Of a DNA stretch of 6,670 nucleotides, positions 4,644 through 6,670 are shown in pieces. Made by a program: the position numbers and the translations under genes. The notes beneath the pieces were generated by a model. That model had not been told where the DNA came from and did no database searches. It worked only from the letters and a program-made list of their open reading frames with translations. Position 1 is the stretch's first letter. Every line of letters begins with the position of its first letter. Origin of the DNA: Acidobacteriota bacterium (GTDB lineage Bacteria > Acidobacteriota > Vicinamibacteria > Vicinamibacterales > Vicinamibacteraceae); the NCBI GenBank assembly GCA_023418055.1, contig JAEZDP010000085.1, positions 1-6,670 of the forward strand. The letters run 5' to 3'.

Positions 4644-6670
4644 GACGACCACCCCCGACGGCCTGCCCATCCGCGACGTGGAGGGCGCCCATCTTGCGGC
4701 GCGCACGCCCGAGGAGCACATGCGGCGTGAGTGGCTGGTCACCAATGGCCTCGGCGGATACGCGTCGGGCACGGTGACCGGTGCCATCACGCGACGATTT
4801 CATGGGTTGCTGGTGGCCGCGATGCCCTCGCCCCTCGGGCGCGTGATGCTGCTGCACCACCTGGCCGAGCGCCTCGAGTTCGCCGACGGCACCGAGGCGT
4901 GGCTCGGGATCTCGGAGCAGGCCGAGCACATGTCCGGAGGCGGAGAACTTCCGCACCTCACCGGGTTCCGCCTCGAAGGCGGATTGCCGATCTGGCGTTT
5001 CGAGGTGCACGGCTGCACGCTCGAGCGGGCCGTGGTGATGCCGCACGGCGAGAACACCGTACACGTCCGCTACGCGGTCGTGGCCGGCACGCCGCCCACG
5101 CATCTGTCGCTGCGGCCGCTCGTCGGTTTCAGGCGCCACGAGGACCCCGTGGACAGCGTGCCGCTGCACGGATACTCGCTCCTGTCCATCGACAAGCGCA
5201 TCGAGGTGCGCAGCGACACCGAGTTGCCGGCGCTGCGCTTCGTGATGCACGCGGCGAGCGGCACCTTCACCGTCGACAACCAGGCGACGCGCGACGTGCG
5301 GTACCTGCTCGAGCAGCAGCGCGGGTACGACCACGAAGGGCATCTCTGGAGCCCGGGGTACTTCCGGTCGCCGCTCGCAGCCGACGCCACGGTGACCTTC
5401 ATCGCGTCCACCGAATCGTGGGAGGCGATCGCCGCGCAGAATCCCGACGAGGTGCTGGCGGAGGAGCGTGCGCGTCGTGTGAGCCTCATCGCAGCAGCCG
5501 TGCCCGAGACGCGTGCAGGGGTCCCTGCAGAACTGGTGATCGCCGCCGACCAGTTCATCATCCGTCCGACGCGTGACGGCGGGGCTCCCGGGACCGACGA
5601 CGATCGTGACCGGCGGACCATCGTGGCGGGGTATCACTGGTTCACCGACTGGGGCCGCGACACGATGATCTCGCTCGAGGGCCTGACGCTGCTGACCGGC
5701 CGTCACGGCGAGGCTCGCCATATCCTGCACGAGTTCGCGCGACACGTGCGCGACGGGCTCGTGCCCAACTTCTTTCCCGAAGGCGCGCAGAAGGGCGTCT
5801 ATCACACGGCGGACGCGAGCCTGTGGTTCTTCCACGCGGTGCATCGCTATGCCCGGCACACCGGCGACACGGCCACGGTGGACGCGCTGCTGCCCGTGCT
5901 CGTCTCGATTCTCGAGCACCACGAGGCGGGCACGCGCTTCGGCATTGGCATGACCGAGGACGGGCTGCTCACGCAGGGGGCGCCTGGCTACCAGCTCACG
6001 TGGATGGACGCCAAGGTAGACGACTGGGTGGTGACGCCGCGGCGTGGCAAGGCCGTCGAGATCAACGCGCTCTGGTACAACGCGCTCGCCCTCACGCACG
6101 ACTGGCTGGAGGCGCGTGGCGCCCACCAGCAAACCGAACGGTTCGCGGCGCGGCGTGACGCCGCGCGTCTGGCCTTCAACGAGCGCTTCTGGAACCCCGA
6201 GACCGGCTATCTCTTCGACGTCGTGGACGGGGAAGCGGGCAACGACGCGGCGTGTCGTCCGAACCAGATCTTCGCCATCGCGCTCGACCATCCGGTGCTG
6301 GAGCGCGAGCGGTGGGCCCCTGTGGTGGAGGCGGTCACGCGCCACCTGGCCACGCCGGTCGGGCTGCGGTCGCTGGCGCCGTCGCATCCCGACTACAAGC
6401 CGCGGTACTTCGGCGACCTGCGGACCCGCGATGCCGCCTACCACCAGGGCACGGTATGGGGTTGGCTCGTGGGGCCGTACGTGGATGCGCGGCTGGCCGT
6501 GGACCCAACGGATGTCGCCGGGGCCCGCGCGAGCGTGCTGAGCCTGTTTGGGCACCTCGACGAGGGCTGCATCGGGTCGGTGAGCGAGATCTTCGACGCC
6601 GAGCCGCCCTACGAGCCGCGTGGGTGTCTCGCGCAGGCGTGGAGCGTGGCCGAGCTGCTGCGGGCGCATG
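4630..6670 (+). CDS. glycogen debranching enzyme, amylo-alpha-1,6-glucosidase type (GH133), 3' end cut by window
   Basis: The frame stays open for 680 codons to the window edge. The N-terminal GDE domain is recognised by EWLVTNGLGGYASGTVTGA and RRFHGLLVAA (about 34-65). The C-terminal (alpha/alpha)6 domain has GYHWFTDWGRD (334-344), VPNFFPEG, YHTADASLWFF, TWMDAKVDDW (457-466), VEINALWYNAL with E477, RDAAYHQGTVWGW (600-612) and GSVSEIFD with E653. It ends within PRGCLAQAWSVAELLRA, normally close to the C-terminus, so only a short tail is probably missing. The family hydrolyses alpha-1,6-linked glucosyl branch stubs in glycogen or limit maltodextrins in the cytoplasm. The gene lacks the GH13 transferase half of eukaryotic debranching enzymes. 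The ATG at 4630 precedes the treZ stop, suggesting translational coupling. Only a weak GAAAG lies nine bases upstream. Small differences from the forms I would expect are D464 and G611, where Gly and Pro are common; neither is known to abolish activity. Confidence 0.92.
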   Translation, partial: MTHRETTTPDGLPIRDVEGAHLAARTPEEHMRREWLVTNGLGGYASGTVTGAITRRFHGLLVAAMPSPLGRVMLLHHLAERLEFADGTEAWLGISEQAEHMSGGGELPHLTGFRLEGGLPIWRFEVHGCTLERAVVMPHGENTVHVRYAVVAGTPPTHLSLRPLVGFRRHEDPVDSVPLHGYSLLSIDKRIEVRSDTELPALRFVMHAASGTFTVDNQATRDVRYLLEQQRGYDHEGHLWSPGYFRSPLAADATVTFIASTESWEAIAAQNPDEVLAEERARRVSLIAAAVPETRAGVPAELVIAADQFIIRPTRDGGAPGTDDDRDRRTIVAGYHWFTDWGRDTMISLEGLTLLTGRHGEARHILHEFARHVRDGLVPNFFPEGAQKGVYHTADASLWFFHAVHRYARHTGDTATVDALLPVLVSILEHHEAGTRFGIGMTEDGLLTQGAPGYQLTWMDAKVDDWVVTPRRGKAVEINALWYNALALTHDWLEARGAHQQTERFAARRDAARLAFNERFWNPETGYLFDVVDGEAGNDAACRPNQIFAIALDHPVLERERWAPVVEAVTRHLATPVGLRSLAPSHPDYKPRYFGDLRTRDAAYHQGTVWGWLVGPYVDARLAVDPTDVAGARASVLSLFGHLDEGCIGSVSEIFDAEPPYEPRGCLAQAWSVAELLRAH

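Noticed and set aside
3796..6669. Very long minus-strand open frame (957 codons) opposite treZ and the debranching gene
   Set aside because: It is antisense to two genes with clear family motifs, shows no recognisable domain, and has the Arg/His/Gln-rich composition typical of the reverse complement of high-GC coding DNA.

Overview
The window is GC-rich (roughly two thirds G+C by eye) and densely coding, with strongly GC-biased third codon positions. Free-living soil bacteria such as Acidobacteriota (for example Vicinamibacterales), Myxococcota or Gemmatimonadota would fit. This is inference from composition and gene content; no rRNA or marker gene is present to settle it. I see no tRNA, rRNA, CRISPR array, insertion sequence or phage gene.

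Left part (1-1993): a complete GlcG/HbpS-like DUF336 gene runs leftward from 417. A sigma54-dependent response regulator of the NtrC type (receiver, AAA+ and Fis domains) runs rightward from 620. The 202-base divergent spacer holds a well-spaced sigma54-type -24/-12 element pointing at the DUF336 gene, a sigma70-type promoter pointing at the regulator, and a 6+6 inverted repeat about 116 bases upstream of the predicted sigma54 transcription start. The simplest reading is that the regulator activates its divergent neighbour, but this is inferred from arrangement only.

Middle (2051-2680): a cysteine hydrolase of the isochorismatase superfamily on the minus strand, convergent with the regulator and divergent from the next gene.

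Right part (2748-6670): treZ (malto-oligosyltrehalose trehalohydrolase, GH13) overlaps by 14 bases a GH133-type glycogen debranching enzyme that runs off the window after 680 codons. Together they suggest conversion of glycogen or maltodextrin to trehalose: the debranching enzyme removes alpha-1,6 branches, a maltooligosyl trehalose synthase (TreY, not in the window, probably nearby) makes the terminal trehalosyl unit, and TreZ releases trehalose. Upstream of treZ are a perfect 6+6 inverted repeat and a second sigma54-like element, so the regulator could also act there.

I found no clearly new system. The points most worth checking are the paired sigma54-like elements flanking a sigma54 activator, the GH133-with-TreZ pairing in place of the classical TreX, and the divergent sequence around the TreZ active site.
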